This document shows positions 25,371-33,334 of a stretch of 64,000 nucleotides of DNA, piece after piece. The notes under the pieces were generated by a model that was not told where the DNA came from, ran no database searches, and saw only the letters and a list, made by a program, of their open reading frames with translations. The number at the start of each line of letters is the position of its first letter. The stretch's first letter is position 1. The stretch is from Sporosarcina sp. FSL W7-1349 (GTDB lineage: Bacteria; Bacillota; Bacilli; Bacillales_A; Planococcaceae), in the NCBI RefSeq assembly GCF_038003045.1, contig NZ_JBBOOK010000001.1:2666001-2730000 (forward strand), given 5' to 3'. The translations under genes and the position numbers were made by a program.

Positions 25371-25760
25371 TTAGCTGCCCCTACCTTTTAGGAGCTGACC
25401 AAGGGAATATAATTTACTGCCATTCAAGACCAGATGCACGGCCAAGACCAATAACACCAAGTCGAGAACATAACCGTTGAGAAATCCTGCTGACAAATTT
25501 ACCGTAAAGATTGCACCAATCATAATAATACCGAGTAGCATGGATACAATCCGGGTCCCTAAACCTAGGATAAGAGCAATCCCACCTACTAATTCAATCG
25601 TGCCTACTGCATAGGCAAGGAATCCCGGAATCCCTATACTTTCAAACCAGCCTGCTGTGTTCCCTATACCACCTTGAAACTTAGTAACTCCATTTGCTAA
25701 AAAGACTAGCCCTAGCACAAGACGAAGTAACAAAGCTCCAATTTCATTTTTATTCACCAA
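25371..25760 (-). CDS. DoxX-family membrane protein
   Basis: 129 residues with four membrane helices and the DoxX pattern LRLVLGLVFLANGVTKFQGG...GTIELVGGIALILG. Bacillus paralogs (CatD, MhqP) belong to quinone and thiol stress regulons. The neighbours here, WrbA and azoreductase, fit the same job. ATG 25760 follows AAGGAGG. Its leader contains TATCTCGATTTCAAGGTA, a MhqR-like site. Confidence 0.87.
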   Translation of the reverse strand: MVNKNEIGALLLRLVLGLVFLANGVTKFQGGIGNTAGWFESIGIPGFLAYAVGTIELVGGIALILGLGTRIVSMLLGIIMIGAIFTVNLSAGFLNGYVLDLVLLVLAVHLVLNGSKLYSLGQLLKGRGS

Positions 25761-25817
25761 AAATTGTTCCTCCTTTTCAATCGTTTTTCAACTACAGTTT
25801 GTATAGTATCATGTATT

Positions 25818-25835
25818 TATCTCGATTTCAAGGTA
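25818..25835 (-). promoter_or_regulatory. MhqR-like operator upstream of doxX
   Basis: TATCTCGATTTCAAGGTA matches the MhqR consensus TATCTCGAATTCGAGATA at 15 of 18 positions, with one intact half-site, about 60 bases before the doxX start. Confidence 0.5.
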
Positions 25836-25886
25836 ATTGTTTGAAGTACGAAGATACAGTCCCACCAATGCAAACCCCATTGCAAT

Positions 25887-25926
25887 ATAAAAATGCCATT
25901 CAGGAGGCCCCGAATGGCATTTTTTT
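25887..25926 (-). terminator. Terminator of azoR
   Basis: AAAAATGCCATTC and GAATGGCATTTTT enclose a 10-base loop, directly after the azoR stop, with T-runs on both strands. Confidence 0.85.
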
Positions 25927-25938
25927 CTAGAACTTCCC

Positions 25939-26571
25939 TTACACCGTTACTGCGGATAACTCTTTCGCAACAGCTTCCACTTTTTTTAGACCTTCTGCGA
26001 TAATCGCTTCTGCTTGATCTGGTGCAGCTGCATGACCTTCGATAATGACTTCATGCGTGACTTCCATACCGAATACGCCACCTACAACGTTTTTCATATA
26101 GTTAGCGGCCATTTCCATCGGTGCTGCTTCCGCTGAAGAGTAAATACCGCCACGGGCATTTAGAATAATGGCTTTTTTATCAGTCATTAATTGGACAGCT
26201 TGTCCATTTTCATCATATTTGAATGTGAAACCAGCTTGGTATACATAATCAATAAATGTTTGTAATCTCGCTGGGATTGTTAGGTTCCATAATGGGAAGG
26301 CGAATACAACGACGTCTGCTGCTGTCAAAGCATCCATTGCTTTTTGTTTTGCAGCTAAAAGACGCTGTTCGATATCTGTCATTTCTTCGCCCGATTGTAC
26401 TTTACCGAAAGCATCGAATAATTCTTGTCCGATATATGGCATATCTTCCGCAAATACATCGAAAGTTGTTACATTGACACCTTCAATTGTATTCATGAAA
26501 GCTTCGTACATTTTACTTGATACAGCTTCTGATGCTGGTCGGTTATTAGCTTTTACTACTAAAACGTTCAT
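25939..26571 (-). CDS. azoR: FMN-dependent NADH-azoreductase
   Basis: 210 residues of the AzoR flavodoxin-like family. VVKANNRPASEAVSSKMYEAF binds FMN phosphate, FAFPLWNLTIPARLQTFIDY is the family hallmark and ILNARGGIYSS the second flavin loop. It reduces quinones and azo dyes with NADH. In B. subtilis AzoR2 is controlled by MhqR, AzoR1 by YodB. ATG 26571 follows AAAGGAG. A perfect inverted repeat sits upstream. Confidence 0.93.
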   Translation of the reverse strand: MNVLVVKANNRPASEAVSSKMYEAFMNTIEGVNVTTFDVFAEDMPYIGQELFDAFGKVQSGEEMTDIEQRLLAAKQKAMDALTAADVVVFAFPLWNLTIPARLQTFIDYVYQAGFTFKYDENGQAVQLMTDKKAIILNARGGIYSSAEAAPMEMAANYMKNVVGGVFGMEVTHEVIIEGHAAAPDQAEAIIAEGLKKVEAVAKELSAVTV

Positions 26572-26599
26572 TTTGTAAATCTCCTTTTTGCAAATTAAT

Positions 26600-26626
26600 T
26601 ACCTCGAATTCATACTATATGAATTC
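26600..26626 (-). promoter_or_regulatory. Palindromic operator upstream of azoR
   Basis: GAATTCATA-CTA-TATGAATTC (26606-26626) is a perfect 9-bp inverted repeat. It overlaps CTCGAATTC, the left half of a MhqR-like site (13 of 18 matches). It lies 35 bases before the start, where a repressor would act. Confidence 0.5.
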
Positions 26627-26884
26627 AAAGCAAATAGCAAATCATAAGTTTCGAATGGTTTTAGTCCTTATATTCAAAGAATTGAACAAGATTTAGAGAA
26701 AAATACAAAAAGGCTATCATATTGGAACAGAATCAGGAATAGGATTGATAACGTATTATAGCGCCGGAAAAGAGAGCAAATTACATCATTCCATGTAAGG
26801 GAATGAACTACTTGCTTCCGATGGACAAACTAATAGAAATCTACTCAAAAAGAATGTAGATTTTCCAAGGGAAAGGAGAATCAA
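26627..26884 (+). other. Leader region of the Ca-type ATPase
   Basis: No gene. Two hairpins: TTACAT-CATTCC-ATGTAA (26781-26798) and AAATCTAC...GTAGATTT (about 26837-26862), the second ending about ten bases before the AAAGGAG ribosome site. Either could affect translation. I see no clear promoter. Confidence 0.4.
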
Positions 26885-29491
26885 ATGTCAGCCTATTATC
26901 GACAATCCGCAGAGGAAGTCATGAAGTTGGTGGACGTGACAAAACAAGGCTTGTCTGATTACGACGTCGAAACGCGACAAGCCCTCTATGGTTATAATGA
27001 ATTGGCGGAAGGAAAAAGGACAAGTACCATCGCCGTTTTCTTTGGCCAGTTCAACGATTTATTAGTCATTATTTTACTGATTGCCGCTTTTGTTTCATTT
27101 CTGTTAGGGGAAGTCGAAAGTACGATTGTGATCTTGCTTGTTGTAATATTAAACGCCATCTTGGGTACTGTTCAGCATGCGAAGGCAGAACAATCTTTGG
27201 AGAATTTGAAAGCTTTGTCCTCTCCTACCGCAAAAGTGATGCGAAACAATCAAATTATCGAGATTGCTTCCGAAGAGATCGTAGTTGGCGATCTTCTCTA
27301 TTTGGAGGCCGGTGATTTTATTAGTGCCGATGGACGAGTCGTGGAAAGCTATAATCTGCATAGTAATGAAAGTTCGCTAACCGGCGAATCACTGGCAGTC
27401 GCCAAACATACTACGCCTCTCGATAAAGGGCATGAAACGATTGCCGACCAAAACAACATGGTGTTCGCCGGAAGCTTTGTCACCAATGGACGCGGATTTG
27501 TGGCCGTGACCGCGATTGGAATGGAAACGGAAATTGGAAAAATCGCAAACTTGTTGGACACGGCAAAAGAGAAGAAAACTCCCCTACAAGTGAGCCTCGA
27601 TCATTTTGGAGAAAAATTAGCTCTTGGGATTACGATGCTCTGTGTTGCCATTTTCGCAATTGATCTAGTTCGGGGACGTGAATTAGTCGAGTCGTTCATG
27701 TTTGCCGTTTCGCTCGCAGTGGCTGCCATTCCAGAAGCATTGAGCTCGATTGTCACCATTGTGCTGGCGTTCGGGACCCGAAAAATGGCGAAGGAAAACG
27801 CGATTATCCGAAAGCTCTATGCTGTCGAAAGTCTCGGTAGTGTATCGGTCATTTGCTCGGATAAAACAGGAACCTTGACTGAGAATAAAATGGTTGTTCA
27901 ACAAGTGTATGTAGACCAAAAAGTTATCCCCCATGATCAGCTGCAACCGGAACATCCCATTGAAAAAAAATTACTCTTACAAGCACTATTATGCAATGAC
28001 GCCCTGAATCGCGATGAAAAAGAAATCGGCGATCCTACCGAAATAGCACTCGTAAAATTAGGGAGACAGTTCCATTTTGACGAATCCATTATCAGGAAGC
28101 ACTTCCCAAGAATCGAGGAAGTTCCTTTTGATTCAGACAGAAAACTTATGAGTACTGTAAATCAATTCGGGCAGCAAACTATCATGATTACGAAGGGAGC
28201 CGTTGACGTTCTCCTCTCCAAGATTGTGAAGATCGATACTTCCAAAGGAGCCATAGCGATAACGGATGAACATCGAAAAAAAATCGAAGAGGCCAATCAC
28301 CACTTCTCAAAGAATGGGTTACGCGTACTAGCCATTGCTTATAAAGAAGTAAAGAAAAATTGGCCAATCGATGCCAGCGATGAAAGAGATCTCACATTTG
28401 TAGGCTTACTTGCGATGATGGACCCTCCGAGAAAAGAGTCGCAAGCGGCGGTTGAAAGCTGCATAAAAGCGGGAATTAAACCCGTCATGATCACAGGTGA
28501 CCATAAAATAACGGCAACGGCCATCGCCAAACAAATCGGTATTTTACAAGGTCCATCGGAGGCAATTGAAGGACATGAAATTGAAAAGTTAACTGACGAG
28601 CAACTACGAGAGCAAGTGCAAGACTTCTCCGTCTACGCCCGCGTCACACCTGAGCATAAAATTCGGATTGTGAATGCTTGGCAGGAAAAAGGACATGTTG
28701 TGGCAATGACGGGAGATGGCGTGAATGACGGTCCAGCCTTGAAAAAAGCCGATATCGGCGTCGCGATGGGAATCACCGGCACCGAGGTAGCGAAAGACGC
28801 TTCCTCCATGGTGTTAACGGATGATAATTTTTCAACGATTGTCAAAGCAATTTCGAATGGACGAAGCATCTATACAAATATTAAAAACGCTATTCTCTTT
28901 TTACTATCCGGAAATGCGGGGGCTATCTTCGTTGTGTTATATGCGACAGTATTCGGGCTGCCCGTTCCCTTCGCGCCTGTGCATCTCTTATTCATTAACT
29001 TACTGACCGACAGTCTGCCCGCGATTGCCATCGGATTAGAGCCGCATAATCCGAACGCAATGAAGGACAAGCCGAGGAATATACACATGTCTTTATTGAA
29101 TAAACCATTCACGGTTCGAGTCATCCTGGAAGGAATCTTAATTGCAATATCCACGATTATCGCTTTTCGTGTCGGCCTGTCAACGGGAGATCCGCTCACC
29201 GCAAGCACAATGGCGTTTGCGACTTTATGTTTGGCGAGACTCGTTCATGGGTTCAACTCCAGATCCAGAGAGTCCATCTTCGCAATCGGTGTCTTTTCAA
29301 ATCCCTATACATGGGTCGCATTTGTTATCGGTTTTCTAAGTCTACATCTCGTCTTACTGCTCCCATCGCTTACAGATATGTTCAAAGTCGCACCATTAAG
29401 CAGCTCGCAATTCGTGCTCATTTACAGCTTGTCCATCATGCCGTTCCTCGTGATTCAGTGGTATAAACTGTTGTTTGTAAGAAGCAAATAA
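26885..29491 (+). CDS. P2-type cation-transporting ATPase (calcium type)
   Basis: 868 residues with the SERCA/PMCA-like layout. N-terminal cation-ATPase domain, LTGES actuator loop (165-169), PEAL in M4 (283-286; the Ca-binding PEGL position), phosphorylated Asp326 in DKTGT, MITGDH, and TGDGVNDGPALKKADIG. It most likely pumps Ca2+ out of the cytoplasm, as YloB does; Mn2+ or Na+ transport by relatives cannot be excluded. ATG 26885 follows AAAGGAG. Single gene with a terminator at 29527. Confidence 0.92.
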   Translation: MSAYYRQSAEEVMKLVDVTKQGLSDYDVETRQALYGYNELAEGKRTSTIAVFFGQFNDLLVIILLIAAFVSFLLGEVESTIVILLVVILNAILGTVQHAKAEQSLENLKALSSPTAKVMRNNQIIEIASEEIVVGDLLYLEAGDFISADGRVVESYNLHSNESSLTGESLAVAKHTTPLDKGHETIADQNNMVFAGSFVTNGRGFVAVTAIGMETEIGKIANLLDTAKEKKTPLQVSLDHFGEKLALGITMLCVAIFAIDLVRGRELVESFMFAVSLAVAAIPEALSSIVTIVLAFGTRKMAKENAIIRKLYAVESLGSVSVICSDKTGTLTENKMVVQQVYVDQKVIPHDQLQPEHPIEKKLLLQALLCNDALNRDEKEIGDPTEIALVKLGRQFHFDESIIRKHFPRIEEVPFDSDRKLMSTVNQFGQQTIMITKGAVDVLLSKIVKIDTSKGAIAITDEHRKKIEEANHHFSKNGLRVLAIAYKEVKKNWPIDASDERDLTFVGLLAMMDPPRKESQAAVESCIKAGIKPVMITGDHKITATAIAKQIGILQGPSEAIEGHEIEKLTDEQLREQVQDFSVYARVTPEHKIRIVNAWQEKGHVVAMTGDGVNDGPALKKADIGVAMGITGTEVAKDASSMVLTDDNFSTIVKAISNGRSIYTNIKNAILFLLSGNAGAIFVVLYATVFGLPVPFAPVHLLFINLLTDSLPAIAIGLEPHNPNAMKDKPRNIHMSLLNKPFTVRVILEGILIAISTIIAFRVGLSTGDPLTASTMAFATLCLARLVHGFNSRSRESIFAIGVFSNPYTWVAFVIGFLSLHLVLLLPSLTDMFKVAPLSSSQFVLIYSLSIMPFLVIQWYKLLFVRSK

Positions 29492-29526
29492 ACACCAAAT
29501 AGAAAGATTGCCAATCAGTTAACGTC

Positions 29527-29553
29527 AGGACGCCCATTTAGGCGTTCTTTTTA
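29527..29553 (+). terminator. Terminator of the P-type ATPase
   Basis: AGGACGCC-CATTTA-GGCGTTCT with one G-T pair followed by TTTTT, 35 bases after the stop. Confidence 0.8.
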
Positions 29554-29666
29554 TGTAGCCACAAGTTATGAAGCGACCACTCATTATAAAAAAGAGGATT
29601 ACCATGCTATAATCTTCAATAATGTGAGTCACGATTCCATTTCGAATGAAAGAGGGGAAATTCAGA

Positions 29667-30239
29667 TTGAACACTATTGAAAAAAAGGTGGAGCAGTTTC
29701 ATATAAAACGCCAATACAGCACTGAAACTATGAAGGCTATCCGCGATATAGAGAAGGATTTAGGGGCTGCATTGCCTGTGGACTACACAGATTTTCTTCT
29801 ACAGTTCTCTCCCTTTACCTTTGATGAGAAAGAAGCGGTTATTTATCCTGATAGCCTGCCAACAGAGGAAACTCCAATTTCTTTTCATTTTTATAGTACA
29901 AACAACGATCAACACAATCTGATGGTCCTCTACAATCGGTATAGAGGACGGATGCCCGAAGAAATAATTCCGATAGCCGAATGTCCGGGCGGCGACCAAT
30001 TATGTATTGGCATTGCAAACAAAGCAGGCGGCAAAATCTATTTTTGGAAACATGATATGGAAAAAACAACCGTCGCCTCAATACATGACTTGTGGGAGCC
30101 GCTGCACTTACTCTATCCCTCTTTTTATGATTTTGTCATGGCATGGGAGGAGTCGAAAGAAGAAGCTTTCGAAGCTCCCGTTATTGAAGAGATCAAAATA
30201 ACTGATAAATTCCTGGCACGATTGAAAAAGAATGATTGA
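29667..30239 (+). CDS. SMI1/KNR4 (SUKH) family protein
   Basis: 190 residues with the SUKH fold signature: ALPVDYTDFLLQF near the N-terminus and PIAECPGGDQLCIGI...GKIYFWKHD in the middle. SUKH proteins are often immunity proteins for polymorphic toxins, but no toxin gene is adjacent, so a stand-alone or housekeeping role is equally possible. Start TTG 29667 lies 8 bases after GAGGGG; the in-frame ATG at 29646 has no site. Convergent with EcsC. Confidence 0.82.
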   Translation: MNTIEKKVEQFHIKRQYSTETMKAIRDIEKDLGAALPVDYTDFLLQFSPFTFDEKEAVIYPDSLPTEETPISFHFYSTNNDQHNLMVLYNRYRGRMPEEIIPIAECPGGDQLCIGIANKAGGKIYFWKHDMEKTTVASIHDLWEPLHLLYPSFYDFVMAWEESKEEAFEAPVIEEIKITDKFLARLKKND

Positions 30240-30267
30240 TAAGTTACGTCGCTATTTATAAAAATAA

Positions 30268-31068
30268 TTATTCTTCCTGAACAGCCAGCCTTTCCAGAAT
30301 CCTTCTTTTCCGGTAAAGCATTTTTCCTGCTTCTGCAATATCATTAACCGCGGAACGGTTAATAAAGGCGCCGAACACGAGACCGGCAATCGGGATCATT
30401 TGAAAGAACTTTTTCCAACCAATTTGATCCCGATAGGAAAAAAAGACTTCACGCCAGCCCTGTAGTTCCGATAGGATTTCACGCTTGGACGCCTCGTCAG
30501 GTGAATCGAATCGGGATAATTGAGCCAAAATGGTCTGTTTGCCTATAATGTCGGCAGAAACAAATTGCAGGCATTTTATGATAAATAAACGTTCTTCTTT
30601 CCTGTTGGGGTCATAGCCATAACAAATCGCGATGTCCTGCAAAGTTTTCAATTGCAAACCAAGCAATAGTGGAATGTCGATCGTTAAAGTGAAAACACCG
30701 CCCACCCCAGTACTCGCACCTTGTAGCGTTGCCAGCTTTTTACGGTTGCCTGTAATTTGTTCAACGGCGGTATCCATTGTAGAAATCGGAAGCTTTTCTA
30801 CAGTTTCCAACGTGCTGACGTCCAGGTCAGGGTAGTAAGAGGAAACTTTAGAAACGGAGCTCAAATAGCCCCCCCCTGTTTGAATGTACTGGCCAAGTTC
30901 GTCCAAGAGAACGCCGATTTTACGTTGAATGAAATCAGGCGTCCATTTATCAATTATTTTAAACGGCAAGCGTCCTAACTTTTCCCAAAACCATAAATCA
31001 CTCTGGTCTTTCTCCCACTTTTCTACTTTTTTAAGTTCCTCCATTAACTGCTCTTTAGGTTCAGTCAC
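30268..31068 (-). CDS. EcsC family protein
   Basis: 266 residues with the EcsC-domain pattern: a charged N-terminus (KVEKWEKDQSDLWFWEKLG), a glycine-rich amphipathic middle (LQGASTGVGGVFTLTIDIPLLLGLQLKTL) and PIAGLVFGAFINRSAV near the end. EcsC proteins are membrane-associated and poorly understood; B. subtilis EcsC is encoded with the EcsAB transporter, but no ecsAB is seen here. GTG 31068 lies 22 bases after the kinase-like gene, so it is the second cistron of the riboswitch operon. Confidence 0.85.
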   Translation of the reverse strand: MTEPKEQLMEELKKVEKWEKDQSDLWFWEKLGRLPFKIIDKWTPDFIQRKIGVLLDELGQYIQTGGGYLSSVSKVSSYYPDLDVSTLETVEKLPISTMDTAVEQITGNRKKLATLQGASTGVGGVFTLTIDIPLLLGLQLKTLQDIAICYGYDPNRKEERLFIIKCLQFVSADIIGKQTILAQLSRFDSPDEASKREILSELQGWREVFFSYRDQIGWKKFFQMIPIAGLVFGAFINRSAVNDIAEAGKMLYRKRRILERLAVQEE

Positions 31069-31090
31069 CTTTCTTCCCCTCTTTCCTAAT

Positions 31091-31699
31091 TTATGCTCGA
31101 TATAGTGGTATACAGCCTTTTTTATAAAGGACCGCGATAATATTCAGGCATGGAGCCGGAATCTTCTTTGGAAATAAACGTTTGCTGTAAAATGTGCTGT
31201 ACGCTTTCTTTAAATTTTGCCATTGCCTACATTCCTTCGTTTGTCTAAAACGAGCGACGTCAATGATTTTTATCTCACCTGCGTACGTGATAAATATATT
31301 ACGTAAGTGAATGTCAGATGGATTCAGATTCCTTGCAACGGCTAAGGATAGAGCTTCATCGATTGTTTTCATATGTGCAGGCGTGACGACTTTTCCCCGT
31401 GACATGCAGTCAAAAAGCGTATCCCCCTCAATATAATCCATCACAATATAATTCGACCCCGAGTCATACACCGTTGGATAATACGCAATGTCCTGAAGTT
31501 TTTCATAAATTTCGGTTTCCTCTTTGGCAAGATACGCAAACGCAGGGAAATAGACTTTTATGGCTTTCATTGTAGATTTTATCCGAAACACAAATGCACT
31601 TCTTCCTGTTCCAACATGCTGTAACGAATCATCATAATGAATTAATCGGTTTTCCTTGTTTATGATAACTGTTTGTGCAAGTGCTTGATAGGTTGGCAA
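31091..31699 (-). CDS. Kinase-like protein (YrzF/YbdM, RIO/ABC1-like fold)
   Basis: 202 residues of a small protein-kinase-like domain. Glycine loop VGTGRSAFVF, ATP lysine in AIKVYF, hinge VMDYIEGDTL, catalytic loop SDIHLRNIFI (Asp and Asn kept) and metal-binding Asp in IIDVARF. Catalysis therefore looks possible. Substrate unknown; B. subtilis YrzF and YbdM are the nearest relatives I recall. Start TTG 31699, 7 bases after GGAGG. The reading frame stays open upstream through two terminators, but no start there has a site. First gene behind the manganese riboswitch. Confidence 0.78.
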   Translation of the reverse strand: MPTYQALAQTVIINKENRLIHYDDSLQHVGTGRSAFVFRIKSTMKAIKVYFPAFAYLAKEETEIYEKLQDIAYYPTVYDSGSNYIVMDYIEGDTLFDCMSRGKVVTPAHMKTIDEALSLAVARNLNPSDIHLRNIFITYAGEIKIIDVARFRQTKECRQWQNLKKAYSTFYSKRLFPKKIPAPCLNIIAVLYKKGCIPLYRA

Positions 31700-31724
31700 A
31701 ATGTGGCCTCCAATACATTCGAAA

Positions 31725-31763
31725 TAAAAAAGGCGATATGTCCAATTATTGGGCATATCGTCT
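31725..31763 (-). terminator. Second leader terminator before the kinase-like gene
   Basis: Minus-strand GACGATATGCCC and GGACATATCGCC pair with two mismatches, followed by TTTTTT. It ends about 14 bases before the GGAGG site of the kinase-like gene, so transcripts must read through it to express that gene. Confidence 0.7.
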
Positions 31764-31773
31764 TTGAAAATAC

Positions 31774-31804
31774 AAAAAGACCTCACCAAATAATCGGTAA
31801 GGTC
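31774..31804 (-). terminator. Riboswitch expression-platform terminator
   Basis: Minus-strand GACCTTACC, an 8-base loop, GGTGAGGTC and TTTTT. Its left arm CCTTA is also the 3' strand of aptamer helix P1, so the two structures exclude each other. Confidence 0.8.
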
Positions 31805-31883
31805 TCGCAAACAACTGTCGTTGTCAACAAAGCCGGGGACAGGATCCCGTATTGACGACTTTGCTGTATAGCTACTCCCCTTA
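31798..31883 (-). promoter_or_regulatory. yybP-ykoY manganese riboswitch
   Basis: The minus strand carries the conserved elements in order: TAAGGGGAGTAGC, AAAGTCGTCAATACG, CCCGGCTTTGTTGACA, a variable hairpin (ACGACAGTTGT) and TTGCGAGACCTTACC. These match the L. lactis and B. subtilis yybP-ykoY aptamers as I remember them. P1 is TAAGG with CCTTA. Bound Mn2+ should stabilise P1, prevent the terminator at 31779 and switch the operon on. Confidence 0.88.
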
Positions 31884-31912
31884 TAGGAAGTTGAATATTT
31901 TATTGTCTGTTT

Positions 31913-31941
31913 ATTGTAAGTGCTTCTGGATTATGTGTCAA
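31913..31941 (-). promoter_or_regulatory. Promoter of the riboswitch operon
   Basis: Minus-strand TTGACA (31941-31936), a 17-base spacer and TACAAT (31918-31913). Transcription would start near 31906, giving a leader that contains the full aptamer. Confidence 0.85.
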
Positions 31942-32556
31942 TTCTATCGGCTTCGTTTGCAGTTATTTCTGTTTTAATATATGTCCAGCAAACATCACCT
32001 ATTCGGGAATTATCAAAAACAATTGAGTTCCCCCTAAAATAGAATTAATGTCATATGTCCCGCAATCACTTAATTTTCCTGCTATATAAGTTGAAATAAA
32101 TAACTTCTTCTAACCGTTGATTTCCGTTCCGAGCGGACGCTTTCCGTGGGCACGGCTTCAGCCAATCGAACAGCGAAGGGTGCGATTTGCCTTAATTTCT
32201 GCGTACTTTGCAGAAATTAAGGCATCCCCCTGTTGCCAAACGCTACGCTTTTTGGCACAAAGGCCGTTCTTCGTGACGGCCTTCGCTGGAGTCGCCGCTC
32301 TGCACTCCAATCAACTAAGTTAATAGGTAATATAATAAATTCAACTTATATAACTAGATTAGTTTGCAGACGGGCGGATAGACACTATTCTTTCCCTTTA
32401 TTAGGAAATAGTAAATCATAAACTATCACAATTCATCATATGAATTAGGGTTATTAGGGAGGGAGAGAGGCCTTGGTGACAAAGCTCCTGCTTCCATTGA
32501 ATATTGCCGATTTTCACACTTTTGGATATGATTGAGGAAAGGGGAGGGAACGTTCC
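31942..32556. other. Long gene-free region with repeat-like GC-rich block
   Basis: No gene found in 600 bases. The 32110-32320 block is more GC-rich than its surroundings and has hairpins: GCCTTAATTTCTGC...GCAGAAATTAAGGC (32189-32223) and GGCCGT...ACGGCC (about 32263-32283). The opening GTTCCGAGCGGACGCTTTCC resembles a dispersed non-coding repeat I have seen in Bacillaceae genomes. Confidence 0.45.
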
Positions 32557-33027
32557 ATGGCTAATGATATCGAAGATTTATTGGATAAGGAAACACGAAA
32601 TGCTCCGAAAGTGAAGGTAGAAAGGAAACCTGGCGAACCCACTTCAGCGTTCAAAGGAGCTGCATTGGCAGCGCTGGTGATCGGGGTGGGGGCGTACTTG
32701 ATCGGCTTGTTTAATGCCTCCATGGAACTGAATGAAAAAGGATATTATTTTGCTATTTTAGTATTCGGCCTCTATTCATCGGTTTCTCTGCAAAAAGCAG
32801 TCCGAGATAAAGATGAAGGGATACCCGTGACGAACATTTATTATGGAATCAGCTGGTTTGCACTAATTATTTCGATTTTATTGATGGCTATCGGCTTATA
32901 CAACGCAGGAAGTATCGTGCTGAGTGAAAAAGGGTTTTATGGAATGGCGTTCGTTCTGAGCATCTTCGCGGCGATCACCGTGCAGAAGAATGTCCGGGAT
33001 ACGCAGAAGGCTAGGGAGATGGATTAA
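32557..33027 (+). CDS. YiaA/YiaB-domain membrane protein
   Basis: 156 residues. A charged cytoplasmic N-terminus of about 35 residues is followed by four membrane helices arranged as two YiaA/YiaB-like repeats, each with a helix pair, an NEKGYYF / SEKGFYG link and a basic VQKNVRD / LQKAVRD end. Function unknown in the family. ATG 32557 follows GGGGAGGG. Alone, closed by a terminator at 33040. Confidence 0.8.
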   Translation: MANDIEDLLDKETRNAPKVKVERKPGEPTSAFKGAALAALVIGVGAYLIGLFNASMELNEKGYYFAILVFGLYSSVSLQKAVRDKDEGIPVTNIYYGISWFALIISILLMAIGLYNAGSIVLSEKGFYGMAFVLSIFAAITVQKNVRDTQKAREMD

Positions 33028-33039
33028 TCTATGTAACGA

Positions 33040-33079
33040 CCTACCCCCGTTCTAACAGTAGAACGGGGGTAGGTTTCTT
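33040..33079 (+). terminator. Terminator after the YiaA-like gene
   Basis: CCTACCCCCGTTCT and AGAACGGGGGTAGG form a 14-bp GC-rich stem, then TTTCTTT. Confidence 0.88.
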
Positions 33080-33085
33080 TGGATC

Positions 33086-33319
33086 TCATCCTCGGCTTGG
33101 CCTATTAAGAGCTAATTCGCACATCGTAAAGACTTTTTGTTCTTTTTGCTGGTATTGATCAAAAAATTCCTTTTCTATACCGGTTAATTTCGTTAAAAAG
33201 GGTTGGTCTACCTTCAATTCATCCACCAAACTGGGCATCGACAAGATACCTTTTTCGAAAAGCAATTGCAGGATGCTTTTTATCTTACCAGGGCGATAGC
33301 GATGATCGACGCCAACCAA
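33086..33319 (-). pseudogene. Possible C-terminal fragment of an XRE/ImmA-type protein
   Basis: 77 codons. GKIKSILQLLFEKGILSMPSLVDELKVDQ is helical and resembles the tail segment of ImmA/IrrE or XRE-type proteins. The only start is a TTG without a ribosome site, 15 bases after the DsbA-like stop. It may be a remnant or a weakly translated downstream cistron. Low confidence. Confidence 0.3.
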
Positions 33320-33334
33320 GCGAAGAGTATCGGT

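Noticed and set aside
29667..30239. Polymorphic toxin immunity system
   Set aside because: The SUKH protein has no toxin or secretion gene next to it; the link would be speculation.
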